DNA from: Trichoplusia ni
Lineage: Eukaryota; Arthropoda; Insecta; Lepidoptera; Noctuidae
Length of the DNA stretch: 64,000 nt
Reading direction: 5' to 3'
Assembly: GCF_003590095.1 (NCBI RefSeq)
Contig: NC_039482.1
Span: 9,627,657 to 9,691,656, forward strand
Shown here: in pieces, positions 1 to 13,500 of the stretch
Layout of the letters: every line of letters begins with the position of its first letter
Position numbering within the stretch: position 1 is the stretch's first letter
Program-made: the position numbers and the translations under genes
Notes under the pieces: generated by a model
What the model was told of the DNA's origin: nothing
Databases searched by the model: none
What the model saw: the letters and a program-made list of their open reading frames with translations, nothing else

Positions 1-1179
1 TTTGGTTTTTTGATCGACTGCCTGTATACATGAAGATTGCACTTTAAGTACCAAAAATATTGACACCAATGAAAGGTAGTTGATCAATGAAGCTAAATCA
101 TTATCTAAATTATTATGCGAGGAAGTCGTTTGACTGTAAAGTTGAATAATTTCCCCGTTTTTTTTTGTAACGATAATGTTAAGACATATTTATAATCCCA
201 GGGTCCAAAATGAACACCAATCTCGCCTCTCACTTGGACTATCCTGGCCCATCCTAGACCTGTAGAACATCAGCAGTAGAGTTTAGTCGGTTAGGAGATT
301 AGGATATGAACAGGTGGACTAAACTGAGGAACATGCATGCGTTATTTTTGGTTCCCCCATAACTATCAATTAATAAGGTATTTCCAAAAAAACATGTTTG
401 GACAGGAAATAATTTTGTCTAAATAATAATAAACACAATTCTGACGTAACAGAATTCTTTTTATAACAAAGAAAAATTAATCTAATTCAAATGATTTCTC
501 ACTTTTTAATATTAAATTTATCATCTCTTATTAATTTTCATGAAATTTCATTTTAAAACGGGTCAGAATTACATTAAATTATGAAATACGAGAGGGCGTA
601 TCCAGGGAAACGACAATAAGGTATCGCAAAGTAGAAGAATCGTACCGTTTGACGTTTCAATAAAGAATATTAGAATTAGACTTGATTTATTTAGCTTAGC
701 TTATAGACAAGAATGCAAAGAAGTTCAGTCTCTCATTAAATCATGAGTTTTATAAATAAAATTACATCTATAAGATGTCATATTATATCAAAAACCCATT
801 CTGTGTCCCAAAAGTGTTTGCCCAAAAAGTCCACACAATCATATTTTATTTTCATATTTTGCGGTACATTCTCGCGTTGTAAAAACAACTTTAAGATATA
901 CACGTAAGGTTGACTTTGCGATGTGTATGTAACTCCCTGTTTTGTTGTAAATACAGTTTTTAAAGTCAGTTTTTATGAACTGGAGATTGTCATACATTGA
1001 AAGATTCTTATGAATCGACAGCTGAAGATCGTGATTCAAATCAGATGGAATAAGTTATTCATATTGCTTTCGTTTTAATTGACGCGTTAATGCTATAAGA
1101 GGAAATATGGTTAATGAAATTGGATACTAGAATAACAATCGGACGCAAGAACGATACATCGGTAACTCATCATCAGGTT

Positions 1180-1475
1180 CACCTTTTCTGTTCAAAATTA
1201 TGTTGGGGTCGGCTTCCAGTCTAACCTTATGCAACTAAGTACCAGTGTTTTGCAAGGAGCGACTGCCTATCTGAGCCCCTCAACCCAATTATTTGGGCAA
1301 CACTATACCCCTGGTTAGACTGTCAAAGATTTATAAATAACAGGCCTGGACCGAATTTAACGTGCTTTCCGAATCACGGAAGAACTCGTTATGACATACT
1401 TGGCCATGGTCATGCATTCACAGACCTAACGTTTCAAGTGTAGCTTATCCACTATAGATCGGTAAGTGCTGTTCT
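1180..1475 (-). mobile_element. Repeat family B, copy 1 (degenerate non-LTR-type fragment)
   Basis: Shares TATGTTGGGGTCGGCTTCCA, AAGTACCAGTGTTTTGCAAG, GAGCGACTGCCTATCTGA and ACCTAACG...GTGTAGCTTATCC with the copies near 19.1, 25.3, 37.8 and 39.6 kb. Orientation is set by a GAT-rich tail seen on the minus strand of other copies. This copy is diverged. Confidence 0.65.
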
Positions 1476-2003
1476 AAATTGTCCATTTGTCTCTGCATTA
1501 TACTTGAAAAAGTGCGAAGACAGCACAACAGCTGCTAAGCATTCTTCAGTCAAGTCAGTTTATCGTTCTTGCATTCGGCTGTTACTAAGCTAATTCTACT
1601 GCTGCTCCCTTTCCTTTCCTCGCTTGCTTTGTGGAATGCTCACACTAGTGCAAGAATGACACTTTAGTGACATTCTTCACTAAGTCGTGACCGGACGATT
1701 ACGAAACATGGGTTTCTAGGAATCAACGCGAATTGTAATTTATTTTGGAAGTAATAAACTTGAAAATGTGCAAAGAAAAGTCAACTGCAGTCAAAGCCAG
1801 ATGAATTCCAAAGTTATTTAAAAGAAATCGCAAAGAAATTTCCTCTTCTTTTCGTATGGTTGATGCTGATACGACCAATTACTAAGATACCAGGCCTTAA
1901 CAAACTCTTGGAAAATTCTCCGATGTGTTGGTTACCTTCGATGCTTTTTTTTCCATCATTTTTGTCAAGTGATTATGTCTTTGTAATACTAGACTACTAT
2001 AAT

Positions 2004-2220
2004 CTATACTAATATATAAAGCTGAAGAGTTTGTTTGAACGCGCTAATCTCAGGAACTATTGGTTCGATTTGAAAAATTATTTTTGTGTTGAATAGAAGG
2101 CTATAGGCTATTTAACATCACGCTGTGACTTAAAGGCGCGAAGATATAATGGAAAATGTGGAAAACACGGGAAAACTTCTAACCACGTGGACGAAGTCGC
2201 GGGCAACAAACAGCTAGTAC
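2004..2220 (+). mobile_element. Repeat family A, copy 1
   Basis: Starts ACTAATATATAAAGCTGAAG, continues GCGCTAATCTCAGGAACTAT, and ends CGGGCAACAAACAGCTAGTA. The same order of blocks recurs at 11.2, 18.7 and 39.0 kb. It is a short non-coding dispersed repeat of a type widespread in Lepidoptera. Its class is not certain from sequence. Confidence 0.75.
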
Positions 2221-2240
2221 TACTATAAATTCGAAAAGAC

Positions 2241-2312
2241 ATTGCGTACCAGGATTTGAACCCCAGCCCTTCGGCATGGCAGTCCGACGATCATACCACT
2301 ATACTATCACTG
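2241..2312 (-). pseudogene. tRNA-Gly-like pseudogene or tRNA-derived repeat
   Basis: The minus strand shows a box A-like TAGTATAGTGG, an anticodon arm TCGGA-CTGCCAT-GCCGA with GCC in the anticodon position, and a box B-like GGTTCAAATCC. The acceptor stem does not pair and the T stem has a mismatch, so it is probably not functional. It lies 20 bases beyond a family A repeat. Confidence 0.4.
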
Positions 2313-2880
2313 AATATGAATATGGGCGCAGTGCGCACTGTGCCTATATTTAGTTCTAGTTATAGGTAAAATCAACAGCCTTGAAGATATGCTAAGATTT
2401 ACATTAGACACGTACCTATCAACATTTACCTGAGTGTAAATTTCTCCCTATTGTTTCAGGGGAACTTTCACCAAAGATGGTGATTTGAAAGATTGTTTCT
2501 TTATATGTTGCCAGTAATCTTTAATAGTGAAACATTCGAACCATTTTTAAATCTTGTTTTTGCTTTATGTGTTGCCAGTCTTTTTGAATACTTGGCAATT
2601 TTTTACGATTTTTTTATTCGCGTCGAAATCCCATGTTTCGTAATATCGTTGTAGATCGTATTTACCTTAAATAGGATCACGCCTAATTATAATAATCCCA
2701 TTGGACCACGTTAAGCAATATATATTTATATATTTGATAGGCCCATAGAATTTTTGTAGATGTAGCTTACTTTAGAATTTTATATTTAAATAGTAAATAC
2801 CATAGCATCGATGTCTCCTTGTGAATACAAATTTGTGTGTGTTTGAAAATTATTCTGGATTTAATGTGTTATTATAACAT

Positions 2881-2990
2881 TAAGTATTACACTTGATATT
2901 GTAAAAGTATTTGAATAAAAATGTAGAACAATCAATGTAAAGTGTAATTCAATATTTTTACAATGTCTTAAGTATCAAGTGTACCTATTA
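2881..2990. repeat. Imperfect inverted repeat, AT-rich
   Basis: TACACTTGATATTGTAAAAG...TTTGAAT on the left matches the reverse complement of ATTCAATATTTTTACAATG...TCAAGTGTA on the right, with one short insertion in the right arm. The pair would fold into a long stem and may be a small MITE remnant. Confidence 0.4.
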
Positions 2991-3726
2991 TCAACAGTTA
3001 AAATAATTATCAATATCTATCCGTACATCAATTTAAGTCATTTACAGATAGTTTACTGTCGTTTTGTATAATAATAAAAGTTTTTGGAAATAATTGTACA
3101 CAAATATTGTATGTTTGTCTATCTGCAAGGACAGTAATAAATAAGTTAGTTAAATTATAATTAATCTACTTAGTCAACTTCTAACAGATTTTTAACCATT
3201 AATATTTTCAGAAACTTTAAAGGAGTTTGTCTATCGGAATTTTCATTGATTAGATAAAGGTAAAAATGCGTGTCAAACTTTTTTTTTACTTTTTATAGCC
3301 AGTCGTCATCCCTTTTACCATTTGTCTCAGAAGATTCTTTCATTTTCGTCCTTGCAGATATGTCAAATAAAATGTTGATGTGTGTACCACAATCTCGTCA
3401 CAAAAAAAAATATAAAATAATAAAAAATTAAATCGCCAATCGACTGTTTATCAGAATATCATTTTGAACTATAATATTATTATTAACATATCTGATATAC
3501 ACAATTTTCTGAAAACGTTTTACGCACAAAATATCAAGTACAGTTTTGTCGCTCAAAAAGAGTATTTTCTTTTCTTACTTTGATCTGTTTTTTTTTGGAA
3601 TTATTGTGCAGTAATTGCTGTTTATATGTTGTTTAATGTAATTTCGAAATATATTCTGATGTTTTATTATATAAAAAATAAATAATGATGTTTTATTTAT
3701 CTCTTAAGCAGATGACCCTGATTTAA

Positions 3727-3880
3727 TCCTTCTGTGACGGGGGCTTTCACATAATATAATAATAATTTGCACAAAGACTCCCAGACTCAGAACAAGCACT
3801 CGTGGATCACACAAATGTTTGTCCTACGCGGGGATCGAACTTGCGACACGACGACGACTTGACCAACAGCCCATTATTGA
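3727..3880 (-). mobile_element. tRNA-derived SINE, copy 1 (family C)
   Basis: CAGACTCAGAACAAGCACTC, CACAAATGTTTGTCCTACGC and GGGGATCGAAC (reverse-strand B box) match the SINE copies at 10.1, 13.4, 24.9, 30.6, 35.6 and 53.6 kb. No target duplication is obvious. Confidence 0.6.
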
Positions 3881-4078
3881 TTATGTAAACCTATTAAAAG
3901 TTATTAGGGCCACGTAAAAAAATAACAAATGAAAAAGCTAAAATTACATATAAAAATTTATTGTACTTTCATATAGTTTAATTATAAAATAAACTTATAT
4001 AAAAAACATCTTAAAATTATAATATATCTCGCTACGGATGGGACATTGTTAGTCAGGCAATAAATAACTATAAAATTA

Positions 4079-4084
4079 TTTATT
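4079..4084 (-). terminator. Candidate poly(A) signal of the PLA2 gene
   Basis: AATAAA on the minus strand, about 340 bases after the PLA2 stop codon. It is the first good hexamer I found downstream. AT-rich surroundings make chance hexamers common. Confidence 0.4.
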
Positions 4085-4235
4085 TACATTTAAATTTGTC
4101 ATTTGTAAAATCAATTTCTACAAAATTTCTTACAAAGGCATTCATGACTAAAATTTGTTCTTTTGGAGGTTTAATTTAAATTCCAATTAAGGAAGTGGCC
4201 TCAATCCGAACACTAGCACATCCTTTCGTCTAAGG

Positions 4236-4278
4236 CTGCACCTTAAAGTGGCATCAAGTCTGCCACTTTAAGGTGCAG
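4236..4278. repeat. Perfect 18-bp hairpin in the presumed PLA2 3' UTR
   Basis: The arms CTGCACCTTAAAGTGGCA (4236-4253) and TGCCACTTTAAGGTGCAG (4261-4278) are exact reverse complements around a 7-base loop. The stem does not extend past the arms. It lies between the PLA2 stop and the candidate poly(A) signal, so it would be transcribed. Confidence 0.75.
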
Positions 4279-4420
4279 AGGATACCGTAACTTAAGCAAT
4301 AGTACAGTATTCGGATAGTATTGTTTTATCCAGGCCAGGCTTTCATGGTTGGGCCAAGGCCACTGTAAGGCACGTATAGGCCTGATTATAGGCCATTAAA
4401 AAATGTTGTCTTCATGATGA

Positions 4421-4505
4421 TCAGAAGGTCTCGTTGTCAAACCACTGCCACATCTTAGGCTTGGTGTAGTCCAACTCGTACTCCTCACATTTCTGGCCCG
4501 TAATC
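4421..4505 (-). CDS. PLA2 coding exon 5: C-terminus and stop
   Basis: Acceptor TTATCCAG|GATTACG. It codes ITGQKCEEYELDYTKPKMWQ and then WFDNETF before TGA at 4423-4421. The K-P-K-x-W-Q-W-F-D ending matches the C-terminus of bee-venom-type PLA2 domains, so the protein ends with the domain. Confidence 0.9.
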
Positions 4506-7500
4506 CTGGATAACAGGTAGATAAACAAAATTTTCTAATTAGTATCAATCATTTCAATCACTTAGTAACGTGGACCTGAAATTCATACCACTCTTGACAT
4601 TTGAAAAGATGTTCGTATCAAACGACTTGACATTTTTATAAAATAAAATGCGTGGCTTTGTAGGAAAAGGAGCATTCGTTGACCGTTGTAAAATTTTGAC
4701 ATTTGTATCAAACACATTTGAACAATCGTAGCACAACCGATATGCGTAGCACACTTGACATTCGTGCCATACCATTTGACATCTTTGCATTATCTTCTAT
4801 TCATTGTCGATAATTGTAGCAAACTTGACATTTGTAGCACACTCGACATAATATGTATATTATATCAAATGTTAAGCAAGTCGACATCTCATCGCGAATT
4901 CGTAGCAAATAATTCATCCGTAGCAAACTTGGCAGTATGTTGGCACTATAAGTAAATTTGAAAATCAGATTCTCTCTCACCTGGTCTTCTTGACGCACTT
5001 GACGATGGGGTGCGCGTTGCGGAAGCACTGCGGCCCGAGGATGTTGAAGTAGGTGACGCCGATCTGCGCCGACACCAGCGAGTTGGTGCGGTGCAGGCAC
5101 TCGCGGAACTTCGCGTCGCAACTGCAGTGGGATCTACAAACAAAGGGAGGAACTCGTAAATATTATTAAAATGTCAACGTTGATTTAATAAATGGGCTAT
5201 CTCATCTATGCAGAGATTGTGTGCCACATTATTTGGCATGAAGGGAGTTCCGTCGCTGCGTAGGAGAGGGATGTGGTATGTTTTTTTTTAATTCTCCCGA
5301 CGCACGAATAAGCATATATACATTTTTTTTTATAGAAAATACATAAGCGTAAAAAACATTGACATGTCAATGAACACCGGAAAAGTCAATTAAATATTTT
5401 GAACTGATTCTCTACTTAACCGTTTATGATTTAGAGTACATTTTGCAGTTCATTTCATGACGAATGTAGTCTTCAAAGGGGTCAAAATATCGGGTTACTA
5501 CATTTCATAAGTAGGACATTAATAACGACAAAGTAAAATGTACTAATGTCGGAAAACGAGGTTTTCATAAAAAATCAATAATTAAAATAAATAAATATTC
5601 CACAACTTTCACACAACGCTATCTAGTCTCAAACTAAGCAGAGCTTGTATTATGAGTACTAGACAACTGATAAACATACTTATATATTTCTAAATACATA
5701 CATAATATAGATAAAATGCTTTTAATGATTTCTAAATTTTTAACCTTCTTTTTCTTTAGTTTTATTTTCATCATTCGTCGTCATCAAAAGCACAATGACT
5801 ACCGAATTCAATACCAATATAACTAGTGAACGTTTCCAATAAAATCAGCAAAAAAAGTGAAAAGCGATAATTAAATGAATTTGTAACAGCGAGCGGAGAT
5901 AATCGCTGTGTTGGCAATCGCGGACTTCGGTACGAATTTAACAGTTATTTTAACTGTCTGACCAGTTTTGAGACCAAGACTGATGCTGTTATGGCATTGA
6001 GTTGTAGATACCCGCAATGTCGGTTCGTCTCGCAACCATTTCGGGCAAGACCGGAGCCCTTAATCATGAGCTGACGCGCTGGGGTTGCTGGTCAAAACTA
6101 GTCGGGCGATCCCGATAAATACGCGTGAGTAAACGGTACGAATAAACCGTTGCATCAATTAAGTATGAATCATTTTTCCGTGGAATCAAGTTTTTATACA
6201 AAAATATTTCCTTTTTTTAGATAATTACAAAATTTGGTTTTCTATGTTTATAAAATGTCAAGAACGCGGACCTTCCTTTATATATTTTTTAAATATACTT
6301 TGTTCTTATTGAAGGTATTTTTACAACAACCCTTACCACTGGGTAACCACCATTTACCAAACACCGGACCAGGAATTTATTGGGTGACTGATTTGTCTAT
6401 TCAGTATGCGGAACCTTCAATGTCGAGAGTCTAACTCGCACTTGAAATTTTATTATTCACATATTTCGCTTCAACCCTAAAAGCAATAAAAGTCGACTAA
6501 ACACGTGACTATACAAAGCTACAAGTAACGGTTCGCTTTCTCCGCGCATGCGCAGACGCCGGCGCTGCGCCGAGCGTTGCGCAAGAGTCGATTATCTAAT
6601 GATGCAGATGTTTACCGCCACTTACTTCTCCATGGTTTTTATATGTATACCGTAATTACTGTGTATGAGTACCGTGGTAAGAGGTGTTTAATTTAATATA
6701 ATAAAAATAAAATAATAATGTTTGGTAGAGCTTTTTGGGGTTCCACATATAAAGGTTAAATTGGAACCCTATCACTCAGGCTCTGCCGTCCGTTCGTCTG
6801 TCAATATCCAGGTGCTATCTCCTGAACTGTGATAGCTCAACTTTATCTCATGCTTACCTACAGTTCGTCATGTCATCACTAGCTTTTGCTCGCGGCTTCG
6901 ACCGCCTGGCTATCGGCGAAATAATTCCCCTTTTTAACGCAGTCGGATAAAGCTAGCCTATGTGTTAATCAAAGGTTAGCTACCTCCATACCAATACTTT
7001 CATAAAAATCGGTCCAGGCTTTTGGTTGTGTAGAGGCAACAAACATACATATACACGCGAGCTAAAGTCAGTTCCTGGAAAACGGCCCATTTGAAATAAA
7101 AACTTTATGATTTTAAATAAGCTGAAATGTCAAAAATTGGACCAACACATTCAGTTTTCGAATTGTAAAAGTAAGAGGTCTAAAAAACAATAAATTTACA
7201 ATCACAGACTAGTAATAAAACTTATTTTACAGTTACCACTTTATTAACCACAAAAACACATTGTCAACATCTCATAACATCGACAAAACACAAGTCAAAC
7301 AATACTGCGGGTTCAATGGCCCGACGGCGGTTAATTAAGAGTATTATCCAATTTCCGCTAGATGGCGCTGTACGATGCGGCGTTATGGTTGCGCAAGCGA
7401 TTGTTGCCAGATAATAAGAGGAAGCGCTGTTGTATAAGTGATTGGGTTTTCTTGATATTGGAGAAAACTGTGGAAAAGTTGGTTTTTGAATGTAAAATCT

Positions 7501-10500
7501 TCTTCATGTCTGCGTAACCTCTGATGGGTATAAGCTTTCGTGTATGTTGTTAGTTTAAAATCAAAATCAAAGTTTAGCTAAATTCTACTAAGACTATTTA
7601 TTTTAGATCTGGCTTGATTGTTTGAGTCATTGAAAGTAATAGCTATGGATATCCAACCCAAACGTTATTGAAAGATTTTTTATTCAGTCTGAAATATTTT
7701 CTTCTATTTTTCGTTCTTTCACTGCTGATAAATTTACACCTCCATTTTGTTCAAAAAACGGTTTTAACGCGTTTACTTCCTATAATACCTCCTTCGCCTT
7801 ATCTCTTTAGTATAAATTAAGTACCAAAGTTCATACATCTTCAACTTTCCTGCATGCATATCATTTTTCATGACGTAACGTGTTTGCAATGCTTGGCAAC
7901 TTTGAAAAGGTCAAACATTTTCACATTCCTCTATGATTGCTACCGAGACAAGACAGGCTTCAACTTACATCCACTCAGGTAATCACTTATCGAGAACTTA
8001 AATAAGGCTTAACTTTGAACCTCTTCTGAATGTCAAAACTTTCGTAAAGCAGATTCATATAATTATTTAAAAGATCGTGATTAAAGACTCCTTTTTGACC
8101 CGAAACTAGTCAGGTGATTCCGATATATATGCGTGGGTAAACCGTTAAAAAGTAAATACTTCCAAAAGTGCCTTAATTACTTAAATTTAAGTTACAGACG
8201 ACTAAAATGAATATTTGCCCTGTCTGCTTAATAGTCAAACCAACCTTTATACGCCCACCGCTGGGCACGGGCTTCTTTCCGTAGGGAAGGTATAAACATT
8301 GATCTCCGCGCTTGCTCACTGCGGGTAGGCGATATTAAATTCCAATCCTAACTTATATCTCCTTTACCATACGGATACCATACGGATACGAAGTCCCGCG
8401 CCACAACTAGTTTATCTTTACAAGGTCCATAAACTAATACTTGATATAAATTATTCGTTTTAACATATCCCGGATACAACCGCAGTAATCTGACCCAGTG
8501 TTCACCAAGTTACATAATTGTTAACCTGATAACTACTGGTTCTTAGGTATGCTAACCGGTTGGATCACAGCTGATCAGTACTGCCTGGTACTTAACGATA
8601 CGTCTTAAAGTGATATTATTATAGTTGTAGAAACGTGACTTGAGCAGTGTCACGTAGAGCGCTGTCTCACTCCCACAAGAGTCAAGAGAGGCCTCCTTTT
8701 AGAATTGGTGGTATATCTGAGAATAATTTGAAAGTTTTAATTCAATTAGAATGTACGAAAGACTGGTATATTATCGATAGCGAAAAGAAATTAATAACTT
8801 AAAAACCAGGCCAAACGTTGCTTACCATTTTTGTTGTAACTTTTTGTCGTTATAGCGACAGCAGAAAAGTTTCAAGACTCTACTTATTATGGTTCATAAT
8901 ATATCAGCCCGAAGATAGACGAACAGACGGACACACCGCTAAAGGGTCAGAAGCTTAGCTTAAGTATTAATAACCCTTTATTATAAAGTAAAACGTTTAA
9001 TTTGATTAATTGATGAAACATGATTGCGACGTCTGCAAAACGTCGACATGTGCCAATATTGTCCAGTAGCGTCTATCGCGAATCAATCGCTATATTCAAT
9101 TTATCGACACCGAAGTTAAGCAATATTGCTCACCCGAGCTGAACGTTGCAAACAAAGTTACAAAGAACAAAAACAAAGGAAAATAACTCTTATGCCTATA
9201 ACAATAAGGTTTATAACAACTGCATTTGTAAGTTTTTGACGTAGGATGTTAGTGGCGTCCGCAGGATTTGTTCATTTCACTGGTATTAGGAAGTTTCTAG
9301 AAGTATTACGTTTCGTTTTATAATTAGTTCGAAACTGTTAATAGCCTCGCATCTTTTTTTCAGTGTTAAGTCAGACTTTCATAATAACTGATTATTTGAA
9401 AACATCGTTATGTTGATGTTCCTCGTTAAAGTTAATATAACCGGTCAAATGTAAGTTAGACTCACGAGAGTGAAGGTTTTGGACAAATAAGCTAAACAAA
9501 AACGAAATACGAAATAAAAAGTGAATATCGCATTTATGACCGGATCAATCTTCGCTTAACCCCGACTATTATTTTTACTTTTTCGTCTCTTCTAAAATCA
9601 CCTATGTAACTTTGAACTGTATAGTTATCACGGTTCATGAGTTATTGTCTGGTGGCAGACGGACGGACTACGGAGCCAAGCCTTCCGTTTTTGAACTTTG
9701 GGTACAGAATCCAATAAAATGTGTTACGTTGAAAAGATGACCTAAATTCGTTAATCTGTGCCCTTGTGAAGATAATATCGACGCAATTTATCCCAAATTG
9801 GTGACTCCATTGAAAAATAACAAAACCCAAGGTCTCATTATTTCATAACTCTCATACTACAGTTAATATGCAAATAATATAATATCGGAAACGATCAAAA
9901 CAACGTAATTATATTACAACATTGTAATTTTGTTAGATCATCAAGTCCATAAAGGTAGTTTCAAAACTCATGAAACATTTGTGAAACTTTAGATATTTTT
10001 GAATTAACCTTACAAAAAAAAACCAATATACAAGTTTGTATAAAAACTAGTTGAACTCAATAAAAAAATAATGATGAAAATTTGACGAAAAGTAAGACCT
10101 AGTAGTCAAGTGTTAAAGGTCAAGGTGTGGCGCGATGGGACGCAGGTTCGATCCCCGCTGAGGACAAGTATTTTTGTGATCAACGAATGCTTGTTCCGAA
10201 TCTGGGCGTCTTTGTACATGCCACTTGAATGTTTGTCAAGCTCCCCGTTACACAATGACGCTATGCAATCATATATAATGATAATTGCATAGACCGGGAT
10301 TCATGTTTTTTTTAATAAAAAATAGAAAATTACAAAAAAAAGCAAAATACTCTAAGGTTAGCAGTCAAACTAATTTTAAACTTTATCTTTTTCAAAATAA
10401 AGTCTACTATTGTATACGCTTCTGTACAGTGACTAAAGTACATTTCCCATTAAAAAGCTACAATGAATGAGAATGAATGAACGAGTTCAGTGAACCTGTT

Positions 10501-13500
10501 GTCTTCGCGTGTTAGTTGTACACTTTCCGGGAATCCATCACGCAACTACTACACTAGAAGTACACGCGTAAACTAGACAACATACGCAGAAGGTTAAGTC
10601 AAGGCTGTTCTTCAAAATGAAAAATGACATTTCTGAAATATTTTTACTGTTATAAGGCATTTTATATAATACCTACGACCAAAACACAAAATATACACAC
10701 AATTATTAAAAATACAAAAATATATAGTTGTATTTTTTTGAGCTTTGTATGCCATATTGAGCTTAGTTTGCTTGAATAAGCTACTTTAGAATATAATACA
10801 AATTATGTGCACTTATTATGATGATGATGATATTGTTTTGAGTATTAATTTTGGAAAAAATAAATAATGTTGACATTAAATGATAATAAAACTAGCAATC
10901 AAAAAGAGGTGGCCAAAAAGAGATCTTTGTCTATTAAACCAAAAGATTTATTGTGCTATTAAATTCAAAAAAGACAATTTTGATTAAGATTACGATAAAT
11001 CATAAGTAATAAGCAAATCGCGTTACTCTTCCATATACGCGTACTTAACTGCAAAAGCGTGTCTCGTGAACCTTCTGACTGTCCTCTATATACACGCAGT
11101 AGTAACCTTGAATGGCGCACAAGAGCAAGCGGAGCGTGAACGCTTGGATGTGACCCACTAACCAATTGTGGCTTCCACCGCGGTGCTCTATACACTGCAT
11201 TAAAACAATAACTAGTACTGTTGTATAAGAAACTAGCTGTTGCCCGCGACTTCGTCCCCGCGGGTAGAAGATATAAGTTATGATTTATACCTGCCCTGTT
11301 TTTTTCATATTTTCCAGTGTATCTTCGCTCCTATTAGTCGCAGCGTGATGGTTTACAGCCTATAGCCTTCCTCGATGAATGTTCTATTCAACCCAAAAAG
11401 AATTTTTCAATTTGAACCAGTAGTTCCTGAGATAAGCGCGTTCAAACAAACAAACAAACAAACTCTTCAGCTTTATATATTAGTATAAGTAAGTATATAT
11501 AGATTATCATGCAAATGTGAAGTAATTGTACCTATTGTAAGATCTTCTTAAGCTTTGAGTTAATTTAAGTTATTGGACACTGCCATTTTAGTCATAAAGA
11601 CTATGCCACCTTAGGTTGCTGTGCCCAAGTTAAAATAAAATTCGACCTGGTATAAAAAGAAAATCTATTCATATTGAGGATAGGTATACATATATAGGTA
11701 ATCGCGCCTCGGTATTAGCATACAGAGGAGTCGTTTCTCTTAGTCCCAGAGGTTGTAAGCCTCAACGGATTTGGTTTCGGCCTTGAAGCTATCCCGTGAA
11801 TTAAAAGATATACAATAGACAATTCAAATTCTAGACACACTATTGTGATATCTCAAAATAAGGTCTAGGAGTAAAAGAGACTCAAAGATTTAACGACGTC
11901 ATAATTTTACGCAAAATATACCCAAACGTGACGTCATAAGATATTTGAATTACTGTATGATGATATGTTACCAGTCAGATATCATTACATATTACAGTCT
12001 TGGCATTTAGGTAATGTTCTCACCCACACACATATTACACACAATCACGGTCATCGTAATAATACCTTTGTGTAATAATTTGGACGTAAACAGCAATAAA
12101 TCAATATAACCGCAGAATAATTGAGAAATGTATTGGCTTGAAGTTAACACTGAGTTTAGTAATATGACCTTAACGTGTTACTAAATATTACGATACTAAG
12201 TATATGCGTCTTATTCTGATTCACCAACTTTTTTTTGGTTTCCGTCTTTTGCCCTCGACGTGGGTTGACGCAGGGCCCACATTTTTATGTGCCTTTCGAA
12301 ACGCGGAAGCTGTCATATCTACATAAACGTCTAAAACGCACGCATATTTCAAAAATTTTGTGCGTGCCTTAGGATCGAACTTGAGACCTTTGACTTGGCT
12401 GTCCTGTGCTCCACTATTCTACTACAATGTGAAACTATATACTTCCAAGGTAATCTTTTCCTTTTCTTTAGGGGTGAAAACGCTAATAATTCAACACTAT
12501 CTCACTCTACTAGCTTTCTTTCTTTTCTTTCTTTCTAATATTTTGAAATGGAAAAGAGGTGATGCGAACTTTCCAAACCTATCTCCTAATTGTTATTTTT
12601 AAACATCTCTTACAACTCGCTATTGGTTCATTATTAGAAAATATCTGGAGATTTCGCAGCTATGGATCAATTTATTTTACTCCAGTGCGCACGATTACTG
12701 CTCTGGTGAAAGACGGCAACTGCCTTCAAGCTCCAACTGTTAATTGATCAATGGTTTTATTTTTCACTTAATCTATTGTCAGTCGGTTATAAAGTATTTT
12801 ACATAAATCCTATTTGTACATCAATTACAAAGTTACAATTGATAACTTTCTGGTGTGACACATAGATTGCGAAGTCATAGGTATAAATCTCAAACACCAA
12901 TGCCTTTTTAGAAATCATGATTGCATTAGTATTATTACTTGCTGAAACGTTGAAAAAAGAGTTACGCTATTGTGTTTTTCAAAGGTATGATAAAATCACG
13001 TTATTTGCCTAAGGGCGCTTTAACACCAGATTGAATATATACTTTAAATTTATCTATTTTAAACTCTACATTATAAAAAACTATCCTACTCGTATTATGT
13101 ACGTACCCACTATAAACAACACCTGATAACGGTCTAGGTAACAGCGAGTTAAATATTTCACACCTCATTATTCATTTTCTCACAAAGAAAAAAGTGAAGC
13201 AACAAATACTGCGCGTAATCACCGCATTAGGCGCTGCACAAACGTGGACACTTTTTGTTGCCGACACGAAATACCATCAGAGGGAGAGAGAGTTGCTGAT
13301 GGTGATCGGACACATTCACCCTGATACTTGGTTTATGACGGCAAACTAATTCTTTAGAAATCAATGATGATATATGTGTGTTTATGTTTTCAAATACGAC
13401 TCCCGCAGTAAGGCATTACATCCTTGTTTTGCAAGGTTTTTATAAAATTCAGGTCACATGCACAAAGACACACAAATTCAGAACAAGCATTCGTGGATAA

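Larger units (their letters stand above)
1..3950. other. Left flanking intergenic sequence
   Basis: No coding exon with supporting splice sites or family similarity was found. The sequence is AT-rich and holds a fragment of the GTTGGGGTCGGC retroelement, an AGCTGAAGAG repeat copy, a tRNA-Gly-like pseudogene, an imperfect inverted repeat and a SINE piece, each listed separately. Confidence 0.6.

Noticed and set aside
10818..10830. Short ATG microsatellite
   Set aside because: Too short to be worth listing; common in AT-rich insect DNA.
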